NCBI RefSeq assembly: GCF_027942865.1 | Contig: NC_134509.1 | Coordinates: 17,750,267 to 17,814,266 of the forward strand | Length of the DNA stretch: 64,000 bases | From: Odontesthes bonariensis | Taxonomy: Eukaryota; Chordata; Actinopteri; Atheriniformes; Atherinopsidae | Direction: 5' to 3' | Shown here: positions 23,901-42,373 of the stretch, in pieces | How the letters are laid out: the number at the start of each line of letters is the position of its first letter | Position numbering within the stretch: the first letter of the stretch is position 1 | Notes under the pieces: generated by a model | What the model saw: only the letters and a program-made list of their open reading frames with translations | Told to the model about the DNA's origin: nothing | Database searches by the model: none | Translations under genes and position numbers: made by a program

Positions 23901-26900
23901 GCCTCCACCTGTGTTTAAAGTGCTCCCAGAAACCATTCCACTCTCTGCTGGTGCGTCTCCTTTCAGGGTTTACAGAGAAAAGATGCGCGACTACCAGTTC
24001 AAACGTCTGAAGTATTTCTACGCCGTGGCGGAGTGCGACTCGGTCGACACGGCCGCCAAGATCTACGAGGAGTGCGACGGCTACGAGTACGAGAGCAGCT
24101 GCTCCGTCCTGGACCTTCGGTACGATGATGGAGACGCAGGAACGTAGCCACAAATCCCAGCAGAAGAAGTCATTTCAGCTTAAAATCTGTGTTTAAACCA
24201 AACAGTTTTATTCCTGATGACGTGGCATTCGACGAGGAGCCCAAAGACGTGGCGACGGACGTGAACCTCTCGGCATACACGCCCAAACTGTTCACCTCGT
24301 CTGCTGCCGCCACCTCAAAGGTGAGAAGTTGACCAGCTGATTAGAATTCTGTACACCCCATCCGTAAATTTTAAGCATGTAGAACATATTCATTTGTATT
24401 TTTCAGTAGAATCATTATACAAGGCTATATGTGTTGTTCTTATAGTTTAATTATAGTGGAATATATTCATATTTCACAGGACAACATGTAAGATGTCAGT
24501 TTAATCTTTGATCTTCGAGGCTTCCAGCAGAGTTTATCTTCTTTAATCGTTCATTTCTAATATACTCAGTGTCAGCATCATTAACTTTGTTTATGTCAAA
24601 ATTAGCTTCAGCCCAACCAAATACCATGATTTTAGTTTTATTTAGAGATAATTAAATTATCTTTACATTAAAGCTCCCGTATTGTGTAAAAATCCCTTCT
24701 TCCGGTTTTATCCAGAGGATCTCAGAGCCCAGTGGATAAAGTCTATCTGAGGCTAATGTTCCAGCAGAGTTAGCTAAAGACTGTGGATGTGCAGCAGCCA
24801 CTTTTCATCCCACTGTTTTAACAACTTGGTCCAGTTCAACGCTGGACTGAAGAAGCTGAGCCACAAAGAGAGATCAGTTCCAACTCTCAGAGCCTGAACT
24901 TCAGAGCAGGGAAATGGAAGCATCTGAGAAATAACTCCTCATGGTTTATTTATTCATCCATCCATCATCTGCCGCTTCTCCAGGGGTCGGGTCGCAGGGG
25001 CAGCAGCTTTAAGTAGAGAAGCACTGTCCCTGCCAGCAGACGTGTCTGTGGTCTGAATGAGAGAAAGGAAGCAGCTTTGTGAAATAAAGCAGGCTGCACA
25101 TAAAAGCACATGAACAGAACACTCAGAATGAGCTCTTTCACTCACGGCTGCAGCGCTCCGATCCACGGGGAACGACCTCCACAGCTGCGTGATTTATCCG
25201 TCCAGCTCTGGGTCGCAGGGTAAAGTCTGAGCAGCGATCCCAGACCCTGAGTGCATGAAGCCCCACAAACACAGTGTTAAAGTGGCTGGAAAGCACTGAA
25301 GTTACAGACTAAATGTCTTAAATAAGAGCCGTTGGACTGATGCGTTTGTGTTCCACCAATCAGGTGCAGCTAACGTGGGATGAGACGGACCACGAGCGCG
25401 TGACGGCCCTGAACAGGAACTTCAACAAACACGAGCTGCTGGACATGGACTTTAAAGCCTACCTGGCCTCCTCCAGCGAGGATGAGGACGAGGAAGAGCA
25501 GGAGAGCGGAGCAGACGTCCAGGCAGCAGAAGGTGAGAAAGCTTAAGATTTATTTTCTGCCTCTGTGAGATGACGGAGCAGCGCTCAGGTGTTCTGTGTT
25601 TGCTTCGGACAGAAGAACCTGATGAGGAGCAGAAGAAACCTCAAGAGGAAGAAGAGAAGATGAAGAAGAAGAAGAAGAAAAGCGAGGATCAGATCTCAAA
25701 GTACAGAGAGCTGCTGAAAGGCATCCAGGACAAAGAGAAGAAGCTGCAGGAGGACAAAGACATGGAGATGGAGATCACCTGGGTGCCAGGTAAGAGGACG
25801 CTGGGTCCTTCGATCCTTTGGTTGCAAACTTGTCACACAGAAACATGATGAGCATCCAGCTCAGAACTAAAAGTAAAGTTTCAGAGTCAAAGCTTCAGTT
25901 TTCTGACTCTGGGTTAATTAGCAGGTCAGAACCAGCCAATCAGGAGACAGCAGGCTTTTATCTGTCGTTCAGAACTAAAAACAGGACAGCGATTAGTCAT
26001 CGTCTTCTTCCTCTTCTTTGGTTTATATGTCATGCACAGAAAACACCTTCAACTCTAAAGCCTGATTTATGGTCGTCTACGGAAAGTGACGGAGAGCCAA
26101 AATTCCTATCTATCCGCCGAGGAGACGGAGACTCGTGGAGACCGCAAGGGTTGTGATTGGTCGGGTAGCAACATCATTTCTGGAATCACTTTTCCGGTTT
26201 AGCTCCTTCCTCTCACAACAACAACACCGCCATTTTTAAAAGAGTTTACTGTGTGCCGGTCAACATTTGGTCAAAATTATTTGCATTTGAATATCAACAA
26301 GCTCCGACTCCAACAAAAGTCTTTCTCTCTCGGTCGCCATCGTTCACTGTGAGGAGTGGAACGGAGCCGGAAGGTAAACAATCAATCAACGACTTTCACA
26401 ATAGATTAGGCGAGATTGGGTCGTCTAGCGTAGCGACGCCTGCTGACCGGGAGGTGAATTGCCTTGCGTATCCGACATCCCGACGGAGAACTTTAAAAGG
26501 ATTAATAGCCTCTGCGTGACCACGGAGTCGGATTGGCGGATAGTGACGGAGTAGCATACCGAGGCCTTAACACTAATCTCGGGTGCATTTTGTCCTCCTG
26601 CAGGTCTGAAGGAGACGACGGAGCAGCTGGTGAAGAAGAAGCTGGAGGGCAAAGACGAGCTGACGCCCTGGGAGGGGTATCTGCAGAAGAAGAAGGAGAA
26701 GAAGAAGAAGAAGGAGAAGAAGAGTGGAAGGAAGCAGGTGAGCCTCCGGGTTGCTTTCTGCTTTTATCAGATGGAAACGGGTTCAGTAAAGGTTCATGGC
26801 TCGTTAAAGGCTCATTAACGACCTGTTAACAGCCTCGTTAACAGGTCGTTAATGACTTTTTAACTCTCGTGATAACGAGCCACGGGAGCCGTTTCAGCCT

Positions 26901-29128
26901 TTCTGAACCTTTTTAATCTGCGATTCAACTCTGTAACTGTTGGAGCAGATGAGCAGCTTTCAGTATGAATCTGTACAACAAAAACTACATGAGAGCTTGT
27001 TAATTAGTTGAACACGAACGCAACATCTGACTTTACGTTGATCTGACTGTAGAGATATTTTACACCCAATGATGATGCAGAACCGGAGACACTTTGGTTC
27101 CAGGTGTGTCTGAATTAGAGGACTCACCTCTACCTACGGTGTCCCATAGGGTTCAGTTTTATTGATCCTGTTACATCTGCTTCCTCTTTAAGGACGAATC
27201 CTCCCACTATGCAGATGACACTCAGCTGTATTTCTCTTTAACATGTTTCTCAGCTGCAGATGTTTTTCAGCTGCTCAGACTCTGTTAAAGCTGGATGTCT
27301 GACAGCTTTCTCCACCTTAATGAAGAGGAAACAGAGTCTGAGCCCCACAGATCTGTGTCTCAGCTCAGGGAAACTTGGGGTCCTTGAAACTTTTCTCTTC
27401 AGAAATATTTTACAGTTCAGTCCTGTACTCAACTTTTGTTTTTATGTTTGAGAATTATATGATAAGATATTTATCTTACTAACTCTACTCATCTTCAGCT
27501 GTTGTTCCTGCTGCTACTTCTGTGATGATGATGATGTTTCTTCTGTCAGGGAACGGACGATGAAGAGCTCAGTGATGACGAGCTTCCTCCCGACGTCGAC
27601 CTCAGCGATCCGTTCTTTGCCGAGGAGCTCGGAGCGACAGGTGACCAATCAGAGCTGCCGAAGCTTCGCCTGCTGTCGGTGTTCAGTTTAAACAGCAGCA
27701 GATCAGTGTGTCCTCTGAGGGAACCGATATGCTGCCATGCTAGTTTTAGAACTACAGCGTCTTAGACATCACAAGGACACGCAAATGATAATTAACCGGG
27801 AAAATTCAGGACAAGCGAACAAACTACGGAAGTTTAAAATAGAATTTTTCACTCAATTCGGTGTCATCTGGTGTGTTGCAGACCTGAAGAAGAAACAGAA
27901 AAGCAAGAAGAAGAAACCGCGGGAAGAAGAGGAGCGAACAGCTGAGGAAGACGAGGAGCTGGAGAAACAAAAGGTCAGAAATGAGTTCCAGCTGAGTTCC
28001 TCCCTCCGTTAGACGCCTCTCAGCTGTAGCATCTGAACCCGTTTGTTTGTTCAGGCTGAGATGGCTCTGCTGATGGAGGACGACACAGATGAAGCCAAAC
28101 ACAAACACTTCAACTTCGACAAGATCGTGGAGCAGCAGAATCTGAGCAAAAAGAAGAGGAAGAAGCTGCTGAAGAAGGGCAAGGAGCAGCTGGAGGACGA
28201 CGGCTTCCAGGTGAGACTTCAGAGGTTCTGACGAGTTCTGCTCGTAACCTTAAAACGGTCCAAACATTCACATTTATCCCGTCTCTGCTTCATCTTCTAC
28301 TGAGTTAAACTCAGTAAAAGAACACGGCTCTGTGTGGGGACTTCTTCATTTCCACTAAGTTACGTCCGACTTCAACTAAGATGAATGTTAATGTGTTCTG
28401 TAGACGGGTCAGAACTTAAAATTAAAGATAAACCTGCTGTTAAGCTGCTGCGTTTGGATCAGCAGGTTGAGGGAACGCCACAAACTGAAAAATACTCCAA
28501 AAGAAAGAGCTTTAACTCCCTCCAACAGTTAACTGATGTGTAGATGGTGGAGGATAAAAACACAGGTTAGAAGTTAGAAAACGGAGGGAAGCTAGCAGAG
28601 AACTGAAGGAAGCTGAGCTTACTGTTTGTTAGGAACTCAGGTTTACCTAAATAATCGGCTGCTGCAGCTGTAGTTTCACATCAGTGTTCAGGAAACCTTG
28701 GACCTGGATCAGGTGTTTTTAAACTAGTTTCTGCTGTTTGACTCTGAACAGTCAACATCTAGAGTTATCCCTCAAATACTCGGTAACAAACCCGTCTCTG
28801 TGTCCAGGTGGACGTCGAAGACCCTCGTTTCCAGGCCATGTTCACTTCTCACCTGTTCAACCTGGACCCGTCCCACCCCAGCTACAAGAAGACCAAAGCC
28901 ACGCAGAGCATCCAGGCAGAGAAGCTGCGCCGCCGGGAGAAGCAGCAGAGGCACGTGGAGGTCACGCTCAGAGAGGAAGAGGCCGCCGCCGCAGGAAGGA
29001 GGCGGGAAAATGACTCTGACGCTCCGCCGGCGAAGAAGGCGATGGACCCGAGTCTGTCGCTGCTGGTCAAATCCATCAAAAGCAAAACGGAGCAGTTTCA
29101 GGCTCGGAAGAAGCAGAAGCTGCTGTAG
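20907..29128 (+). CDS. esf1: ESF1 nucleolar pre-rRNA processing protein
   Basis: Thirteen coding exons: 20907-21282, 22303-22607, 22679-22792, 23708-23817, 23967-24119, 24206-24320, 25364-25532, 25613-25789, 26604-26737, 27550-27640, 27882-27973, 28055-28210 and 28808-29128. Phases agree throughout: 2313 nt, 770 aa (human about 850, from memory). ESF1 acts in the nucleolus in 18S rRNA maturation within the small-subunit processome. Diagnostic stretches: [150 protein letters not shown] and the C-terminal [17 protein letters not shown] ... [14 protein letters not shown] (NUC153-type). Acidic (GAG)n and basic (AAG)n runs in exons 1 and 2 are normal for the family. Candidate AATAAA signals lie at 29587-29592 and 30002-30007. 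Confidence 0.97.
23000..23215 (+). repeat. Teleost interspersed repeat tail (SINE/LINE-tail type)
   Basis: It ends in the very common fish motif TTATTGTAAGTCGCTTTGG, then TAAAAGCGTCTGC and TAATGTAATGTAA. A related copy in the other orientation lies at about 40,690-40,980. It lies in esf1 intron 3. Confidence 0.6.
23326..23344 (+). repeat. Homopolymer of 19 C
   Basis: A run of 19 cytosines in esf1 intron 3, followed by AGGTGGGGG. Its length is likely to vary and to be error-prone in assembly. Confidence 0.85.
24671..25018 (+). repeat. Unclassified dispersed repeat, copy 2, joined to a Rex3 3' tail
   Basis: Positions 24,710-24,955 match 9005-9222 closely. They are followed, with the same junction, by about 65 bp of reverse-oriented Rex3 3' end (ATCCATCCATCATCTGCCGC). 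The left edge near 24,671 resembles the segment at 33,105-33,177 in reverse. It lies in esf1 intron 6. Confidence 0.7.
26059..26567. mobile_element. Harbinger-type MITE
   Basis: About 509 bp with imperfect inverted ends (AGCCTGATTTATGG at left, ATACCGAGGCCT at right), flanked by TAA on both sides (26056-26058 and 26568-26570). The 3-bp TAA duplication and the internal GTGACGGA motifs near both ends fit PIF/Harbinger MITEs of fish. No transposase is present. It lies in esf1 intron 8. Confidence 0.6.
27110..27470 (+). mobile_element. Degenerate L2/CR1-like LINE fragment
   Basis: Carries the sequence for a YADDTQLY-type RT catalytic block (TATGCAGATGACACTCAGCT) and flanking LINE text with many breaks. 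It lies in esf1 intron 9. Confidence 0.65.
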
Positions 29129-29979
29129 GTCCGGCCGACGGACTCGACGAGTCCAAGACATTCGTCAGGTGGGTCTCAGCTGATGACACGGGACCTACTT
29201 CCTGTTGACCGACCGCTGGGACATACGGAAAGCGGCAGGAAGTGTTCACAGTAAAAACTGAATCCTGCAGCCTCAGATCACTTTGAAATGTTTTTATTTG
29301 TTCAGTTTCGCAGGTTTACAGATGACTTGGGCCTCGACCCGTCAGTGTTGGAGCAGGTTAAGGTTTAAGACACATTGAACATATCATCAGACAGAAAATC
29401 GTCTCTTCTAGAACACTTCATGAGGCTGATGATCGGATATCCAACAAAAAGGACTTTAATGCTTTATTAAGTTTCATTAAAAATTTTCCTAAATGTAAAA
29501 ACCCTCCTGCCCTGTTTTTATTATTAATTACGAATTGTTTTTAGCCCAACTAGATGAAAATAATGGATTTCCTCTGCTGAAGAGATAATAAAGAAGGCAG
29601 TGAAGCTCCTCATCTTTAGAGAAGTCAAACAGTCATTTAACCCACTGAGGAAGCAAAGAAGAGCCTGAGCTCCTCCTCAGGGATAAACCAGCAGCTTGTA
29701 GTTCCATCATGAAATCAAAGGCACTTATGGAAACACCTGTTCAGCTTCCCTCAGAACAGCCTGTCTGGAGTCTCTGGACCCTTAAAGGCAGGTTTGCTGT
29801 TTTAACAGGTGGGACACATCTGAAACTGGGCTTTGTGCCTTCAGACTGATTAAATCCACCTTACAGAAGTGTCCAATCATGGTAGTTTGTATAAATGAGC
29901 CATTTATTACCATCAGACGGTAAAAGTTTCCCTTCAACACCTGGTGGCTACAACGGGTCCGTTTGGAGGATGAATCTTG
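29129..29979. other. Spacer between convergent esf1 and acaa1
   Basis: Probably esf1 3'UTR at the left. An AATAAA on the plus strand at 29587-29592 lies about 460 nt after the esf1 stop, and an AATAAA on the minus strand lies at 29903-29908. No recognised repeat or ORF. Confidence 0.5.
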
Positions 29980-30007
29980 TTTATTTCAGCCAAAAAGCTG
30001 AAATAAA
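29980..30007. promoter_or_regulatory. Palindromic two-way polyadenylation signal
   Basis: Perfect 11-bp inverted repeat TTTATTTCAGC / GCTGAAATAAA around a 6-nt CAAAAA loop. It supplies AATAAA on both strands. It lies 94-99 nt past the acaa1 stop (minus) and about 875 nt past the esf1 stop (plus). The sequence shows the palindrome. Use by both genes is inferred. Confidence 0.5.
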
Positions 30008-30078
30008 GTGGAATCATCCTTTAAACAGCAGGTGGGTTAGCGGTCAGGTCTGGAACTGGCTGGAGCTGATGCGTGCTG

Positions 30079-36882
<6,804 letters not shown>

Positions 36883-37561
36883 GACGGAGGCGGAACGACA
36901 CCTGCTGTCAAACTGGAGGTCTGACGGTGTTTTGTACTTTGAACTAGAGTAGAAGCTGCATCACTTCCGGGTTTTTAAAGGCAGGACGGCAGCAGCGGAG
37001 GGACAAACAGAGCGAGTTCAGCCCCTCCTCACTAGAACCAAGTTATTTCTGTTAGTTTGAAATAAATAAATAGGAAGAAGCACGATTAAACAGCTTATAA
37101 GTAAATAAAATGCAATTATTCTGAATAACTCACATTTGTGTTTTTAATTCACAGCTTTCTGAAAACATTAAAATTTCTAAAGTTTGAATTTTAATTAGGA
37201 ATAAAATAAATCAGCGTTTTGACTTTTTGAATTAATTTGAAATAAAACTAAACTTATTACACAAGAAGGAAAATAACTAATTTCGGTAATATTTTAGACT
37301 TCAAACTGAATATTTTGACTTTGTCTCATCACTGTTTAAATGCAAAGAAATAGACAAATCTCCTTAAAATACACTTTAAAAATGTTATGTTTTAACAGCC
37401 AGACTTTACAGACTGAATCATTCAAACATATCTGGAAGCTCTCGTTTGCATGATTTATTAGTTTTGGCTCATTTATTTACGTCTTCCAGGAAGATTAGAA
37501 TCCGTTTTCACTGAAATCGCCTTTTTAAACACGGACAGACTCAGACGAGTGGACTGAAGCT
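36883..37561. other. Upstream region of acaa1 and downstream region of btbd3
   Basis: The stretch directly above 36882 is the presumed acaa1 promoter and 5'UTR. 37.0-37.5 kb is AT-rich with no ORF or recognised repeat. It is bounded at the right by the presumed btbd3 polyadenylation signal. Confidence 0.5.
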
Positions 37562-37567
37562 TTTATT
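37562..37567 (-). promoter_or_regulatory. Candidate polyadenylation signal of btbd3 (AATAAA)
   Basis: AATAAA on the minus strand 1.27 kb after the btbd3 stop. The stretch between is free of recognised transposons, fitting a long 3'UTR (about 37.55-38.84 kb). A nearer AATAAA option exists near 38.6 kb only on the other strand. Confidence 0.5.
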
Positions 37568-38836
37568 TGAAACAACACGTCGATAAGGCCACTGACACGC
37601 TGCACATTCTGGAAACAAAAATATAACTTTTCAGTATAGAATCAGATAGAAAACTGTTAGTTTTTAAAGAGATTAGATGAAGTGAATCCCATAAAATATA
37701 TTTACACAACTGTGACATTAATGAAGCGACAGAAGGTACAAATATCATTAAAAAAAATGAACAAATCCTCAACATGTGCACCAGCAGACGGAGCTTTAGG
37801 TGGAAAATAAGGGGAATGTCTTTTAAATGAGCACACGCCATAAGGAGCTTTCAGTGAAATAAAACAGACAGACACCAGAACGTGGTCGCCATGGGAACGT
37901 TTTACAGCCTCCGAGGTCGTCACATGATGATGTAAGCGGCTAAAAACCTGCAGTGGACGAGCAGCAGCTACAAACTCCTCGCAGGAACGCCCCCCGGACC
38001 CGCTGACGGCTGAAACCGTCGCCTGACCCCTCAGCCCAACCTGTGGGTCATGTTCTGCAGTTAGACCGACGCACAGAGGAGTATTCATTAACTCTGGGAA
38101 AAGAGTGGAAATGTGCCTTTCTGCAGGCTACTGAAGCCCCGGGGCCGAAGGACAAACTGGACGTTTCTCCTGCCGAAATCAGAGATCGGGTCAGGTTCAC
38201 GTGTTCGGCTGCCATTCTAGACAAAAACCAGAGGGCCAATCAGGAGCCGAGGGGTTAGCGAAGTTCACAATAGCCAGCCGTTTATTGACTTTCAAATATT
38301 ATCGGAGATTAGCGTCCAAATATCTGACAGACAGGACGACGAGCGACTTTCCCGCCTGTTCGGTCCGACCACAGTTACAGTTTTACATGATTAACGTGCT
38401 GCAGGTCGACTCTGAAGGTGAAAGTGCTCCGCTGTTCGTACGGCGCACCAACCGAGTCCGGTTAAAGTGCCTGAACACAGACAGAACACAGAAAGACACC
38501 CTGATGAGTGTGTGGCTGCTGGTGGAGGCTGCACCTGTTCATGAGCTGAACAGCTGCTTATAAACATTATGGTATGTCTGCATGGCTTTCCTTCATGTTT
38601 TTTGTTCAAATTCAAACTGAAATAAAAGTCCGGTGGATTAATCCGCCTCTGAAAGTAGTCCCAACAACACGACTTTGATCTTCACAGTAACGGACTCTGT
38701 GATACGCCCACCTTCAGAGGAGGAGGAGGACACCCTTCTTCTTCACAGGTTTACAACTTCAACTGGAGCCAGAGAACCTGGATCCGGGTTCTGAATGGTT
38801 AACACTGTTCAGTAAGTCCGGGAACCTCGTCCCGGC

Positions 38837-41359
38837 TCAGGCGTAGAAGATGAGCTCGGGGATCTGGCCCCCCTGCACGCCAGTGCCGTTGGTACTGTCC
38901 GAGGAGCACTGGAACTGGAAGGTCACTTTCCCACACTGCACCTCTGTCATGCCTTCCTGGCCGAAGTAGCTGAGCTCGTTGCCGTCCAGAACCACGCTGG
39001 CGGTGTAGAAGGTGTCGGGCTCGATCTGCACCGGGTAGTCGAAATACACGGGGAAGGTGCTGCTGGACCCGTCCGAGAAGTACTTGATGACCCTCTGGGC
39101 CATGGGCACGCCCTGCCGCTTCAGCTCGATCTTGGCGCTGTACTCGGCTGAGCCGCAGCTGGAGCCGTACAGCCCGAAGCCGGCGATGAAGATGCGCTTG
39201 TCCACGGCGAACTGGATGCTGTCGCAGCGGCCGCGGTACCGCCACTGGTTGCTGCGGTAGGCGCAGGACTGGAAGCGGTGGCAGCGCTGTGGCGACAGGC
39301 CTTTACGAGGTTTGGTGCAGAACAGCAGGTCCGGCTTCTTGGAGGCGGTGTACCACAGGAAGATGTCGTTGGTCTCGTTGAGCGTCAGCACACCGGACTG
39401 CGCCGCCCCGTTGGCGAAGTCCTCCAGCGCCATGGTGGGGATGCGGATCAGGTAGATGGCCTTCCCGAGCACCAGCCGCTTGTTCTCGATGGTCGGCGAC
39501 AGGTCCTGTCTCTGACACTCGGCCTCGGCCCAGTTCAGCGCCGCCTCGAACACCACCATCTCTTTGGCGTTCAGAGTCTCCCGTCGCAGGATGCTCTCCA
39601 GCGTCTGAGCGTCGATGTCGCAGAAGCCTTCGGAGCGCAGCGCCAGCTCGGCCTGGGCGTCGATCACCTCCCAGCAGCGCTGTGTCAGGTCGGGCTCCTC
39701 GAACAGGCAGCTCTGGGACAGCAGCACGCAGGCGTTCTTGGCGCTCAGGCTGGTCTCCAGGAAGTTGACGCAGGCCCGGGCCAGATGAGGCACGATGTAC
39801 TTTTTAGCAGCGTAGAGGGTGGCGAGCACCGTGTCGGCGCACAGGTCGATCTCATCGCAGTAGATGTACCTGCGGAGGGAGAGATCATCTTCATTTCTGT
39901 GTCCGATGTCTCTGGACGGCGGCGGAGCCGAAACAAACAGAACCACACCTACTTCAACATGGCCAGAAAGGAGGGAGGTTCCACATCAGGGATCCGGATC
40001 TCCTCCTGGTCCTCGGCCAGTTCTCCGTAGAACATGGCGTGGAACACAGAGCTGCCGACGGCCAGAACATACTGACGGAGAGAAGAGACGGGACGTTAGA
40101 GTCTGATCACAGAAACACAGATTCTGACGTTAATCTAAATCAGAAATATTCCAGTTTACAGATTATTACATCAGATCTCAGAACTCCACACTGAGAAAAA
40201 GCTGCGTTTCTCTCAGATTACAGGCTGTGAATATTCAACGTTCGCTGTTTGAGCTCCAACAGAGAACTTCAGATCTATAGAACATGCCCCAGATACGTCA
40301 CCGGCTGACGCCTGTCACGGCTTACCTTGTGTCCAGGGACTCGCTCTGTGCCGCCTGGTGGTCCGACCACAAAGTGAACGTCTGCCATCATCTCATTGTT
40401 GAACATGACTGAATTCCTACAAACACAGAATCCAGCAACAGTCAGCGTCTCCTGGAATAACCGACAGGCCTGAGCTCATCGCTTTGTCTCCGATTCCTGA
40501 ATGAACACTTAACCTCTACGGAGCACCGGACAGGACAAATGTAAATGGGTCCGAGACGGTTTCCTCTTCTTCTTAAAGAACTCAGCACATTATAACACAG
40601 GGAGGACAAAGATAGATGTGATATGGAAACAAACAAAGATTCTGAGAGCTTTGACTGACAGTTATGGGTTGATATTGAGGTTTGTGTTTATGTTCATGCA
40701 TTTAGGAGACGCTTTTATCCAAAGCGACTTAAAAATATATAACATTACAGCTAACAATAAGCTACATAGAAGGAAACCACCAGTCAGACTGTCAGGTGTG
40801 ACAGTGTAGAGATAGAATGCAGACGTAGAGGGAAGTACAGAAAGATAAAGTGCAGTAGAGGGGGCAGGGAAGTACAGGATAGGAGATGCTCTCTGAAGAG
40901 CTGGGTCTTCAAGAGTTTCTTGAAGATATTGAGGGACGCCTCTGTTCTGGTAGCGCTCGGTGGGTCATTCCACACATGAACAGAGTCTGGATTGTCTTAA
41001 GCTAATGCTATTTCTCACCTGTGGGTAGCATTAAGTACAGGTATGAACGCATACAGAATGGATGTAGGACACATTCAGATCCACATCTGACCTGATGAGA
41101 CTCCACACAAGCTGCAGAGGCGCCTTTTAACGGGCTGCATTTGGACCGTGAATCCAAATCTGAACCTGCCTCACTGAGCCCCGGCTCTGACTCACCTCTC
41201 CCGGATGGTGGGGAACAGGCCCTGCCAGCTGCAGCAGCCCTGCGCGGCGGCAGCGTTGTTGTTCGTGACGTTCTGCTGCTGGTACTGCTGGATGGAGGCG
41301 GTGCTGCTGGTCGAGGCGGAGGACACCAGCTTCTTGGTGGGAAACAGCTCTGCAGCCAT
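38837..41359 (-). CDS. btbd3: BTB/POZ domain-containing protein 3
   Basis: Four coding exons: 41196-41359, 40326-40416, 39953-40071 and 38837-39869. Phases agree: 1407 nt, 468 aa. Starts MAAELFPTKKLVSSASTSS, then a Gln/Asn-rich linker and WQGLFPTIRER. The BTB domain spans exons 2-4 (NSVMFNNEMMADVHFVVGPP, GHKYVLAVGSSVFHAMFYGE, IRIPDVEPPSFLAMLKYIYC). It is followed by BACK (CVNFLETSLSAKNACVLLSQ, CDIDAQTLESILRRETLNA) and a C-terminal PHR domain (RGRCDSIQFAVDKRIFIAG ... GQIPELIFYA). BTBD3 orients cortical dendrites in mammals and may act as a Cullin-3 adaptor. BTBD6 is the closest paralogue; residues such as CDEID and SGVLTLNETNDIFLWYTA favour BTBD3. The N-terminal 25 or so codons of the long frame in exon 4 are intron read-through and are excluded. 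Confidence 0.92.
40680..40985 (-). repeat. Teleost interspersed repeat (SINE/LINE-tail type)
   Basis: Begins with TTTAGGAGACGCTTTTATCC then AAAGCGACTTA, the reverse of the tail seen near 23.2 kb. Lies in btbd3 intron 1. Confidence 0.6.
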
Positions 41360-42367
41360 TCTCTTTCAATCAGACCGCAGGCCGCCGGGTCATGGCAGCT
41401 CCGGGGAAGGGCCCAAACCGATCCGAACCTCCGCTCGGTGAAATCCGGACGGTTATTTCACACTCGGACACTGAAGAGCAACCACACCACAATCCATTTA
41501 AAATCTTAAGGTTTTTCCTGCGCTAAGCTAACCTTAGCTACACGTCACCAACCACTTTTATTAGCTACTTTATTACATAACGACTACATTTAAAAACACT
41601 AAAACATCTCAACAGTTGGTCAGACGCACAGTCAGCAAACATAAAACGACAAATAAAGACTTCGAGCTCCGAATATTTGACTCCTCTGTTAACTTTAGCA
41701 CGTTGGTGCTAGTTAAAAAGCTAACTAACCGAGATGCTAACTGCTTTTAATGAGTATACTCAACGCCGTGGTTCGGTGAATAACTTCGTTTACACCTACT
41801 GAAGTGTTACACTGGGGGATTTCTCGTGAAATCTTCCACATGAAGCTTTTTTTGGTATTTAGGGGACCTGCGGATCAAATTTGTTTACCAAGAGCTCCAT
41901 GGAGGACCGCAGCTTACCAGCCAATCACGAGAGAGAAGTTAGACTTCGTCTTCTTCTGGCTTTAATGGTGCTTAAACAGCTGCTCATCGCCCCCTGGTGG
42001 ACTACAGCAGTAACAAAAACATTTAATATGACTAAATAACTACATCCAAATTAATAAATATATCCAAATAATAACATTACAGTTTCATCTTTAAGTTGAT
42101 GTTTTGCATCTAATTTGTTAGTGGTTTGAAGTATTAATTCTATAATCTAAATTTTTACCGTTTCCCTAGTTTTATTACAGCGTTGTCACTTTTTAGAGTA
42201 AAATTGGAGGACAGTTGAACACAGAGCTGTGTGTAAACTGAAGAATTCACCAAATACTGAACCGGTTTCCCTCATTTTATTAACTTATCCACACAGAACT
42301 CCTAAAACAAACACTTCTTGTGTTGTTTGATGCAACAATGAGACACATCAGCATCACGACAGATTTC
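41360..42367. other. btbd3 upstream region
   Basis: Presumed 5'UTR and promoter of btbd3 just above 41,359, GC-richer to about 41.45 kb. The rest, up to the presumed strn polyadenylation signal, shows no ORF or recognised repeat. Confidence 0.45.
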
Positions 42368-42373
42368 TTTATT
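42368..42373 (-). promoter_or_regulatory. Candidate distal polyadenylation signal of strn (AATAAA)
   Basis: The minus strand reads AACAATAAAGAAATC, 3.0 kb after the strn stop. The 42.4-45.38 kb stretch is free of recognised transposons, as expected for the long 3'UTR of striatin genes. Nearer signals may also be used. Confidence 0.4.

Noticed and set aside
39278-40030. 250-aa plus-strand ORF
   Set aside because: Antisense of the GC-rich btbd3 exon 4 and intron. No recognisable domain, whereas the minus strand codes BACK and PHR.
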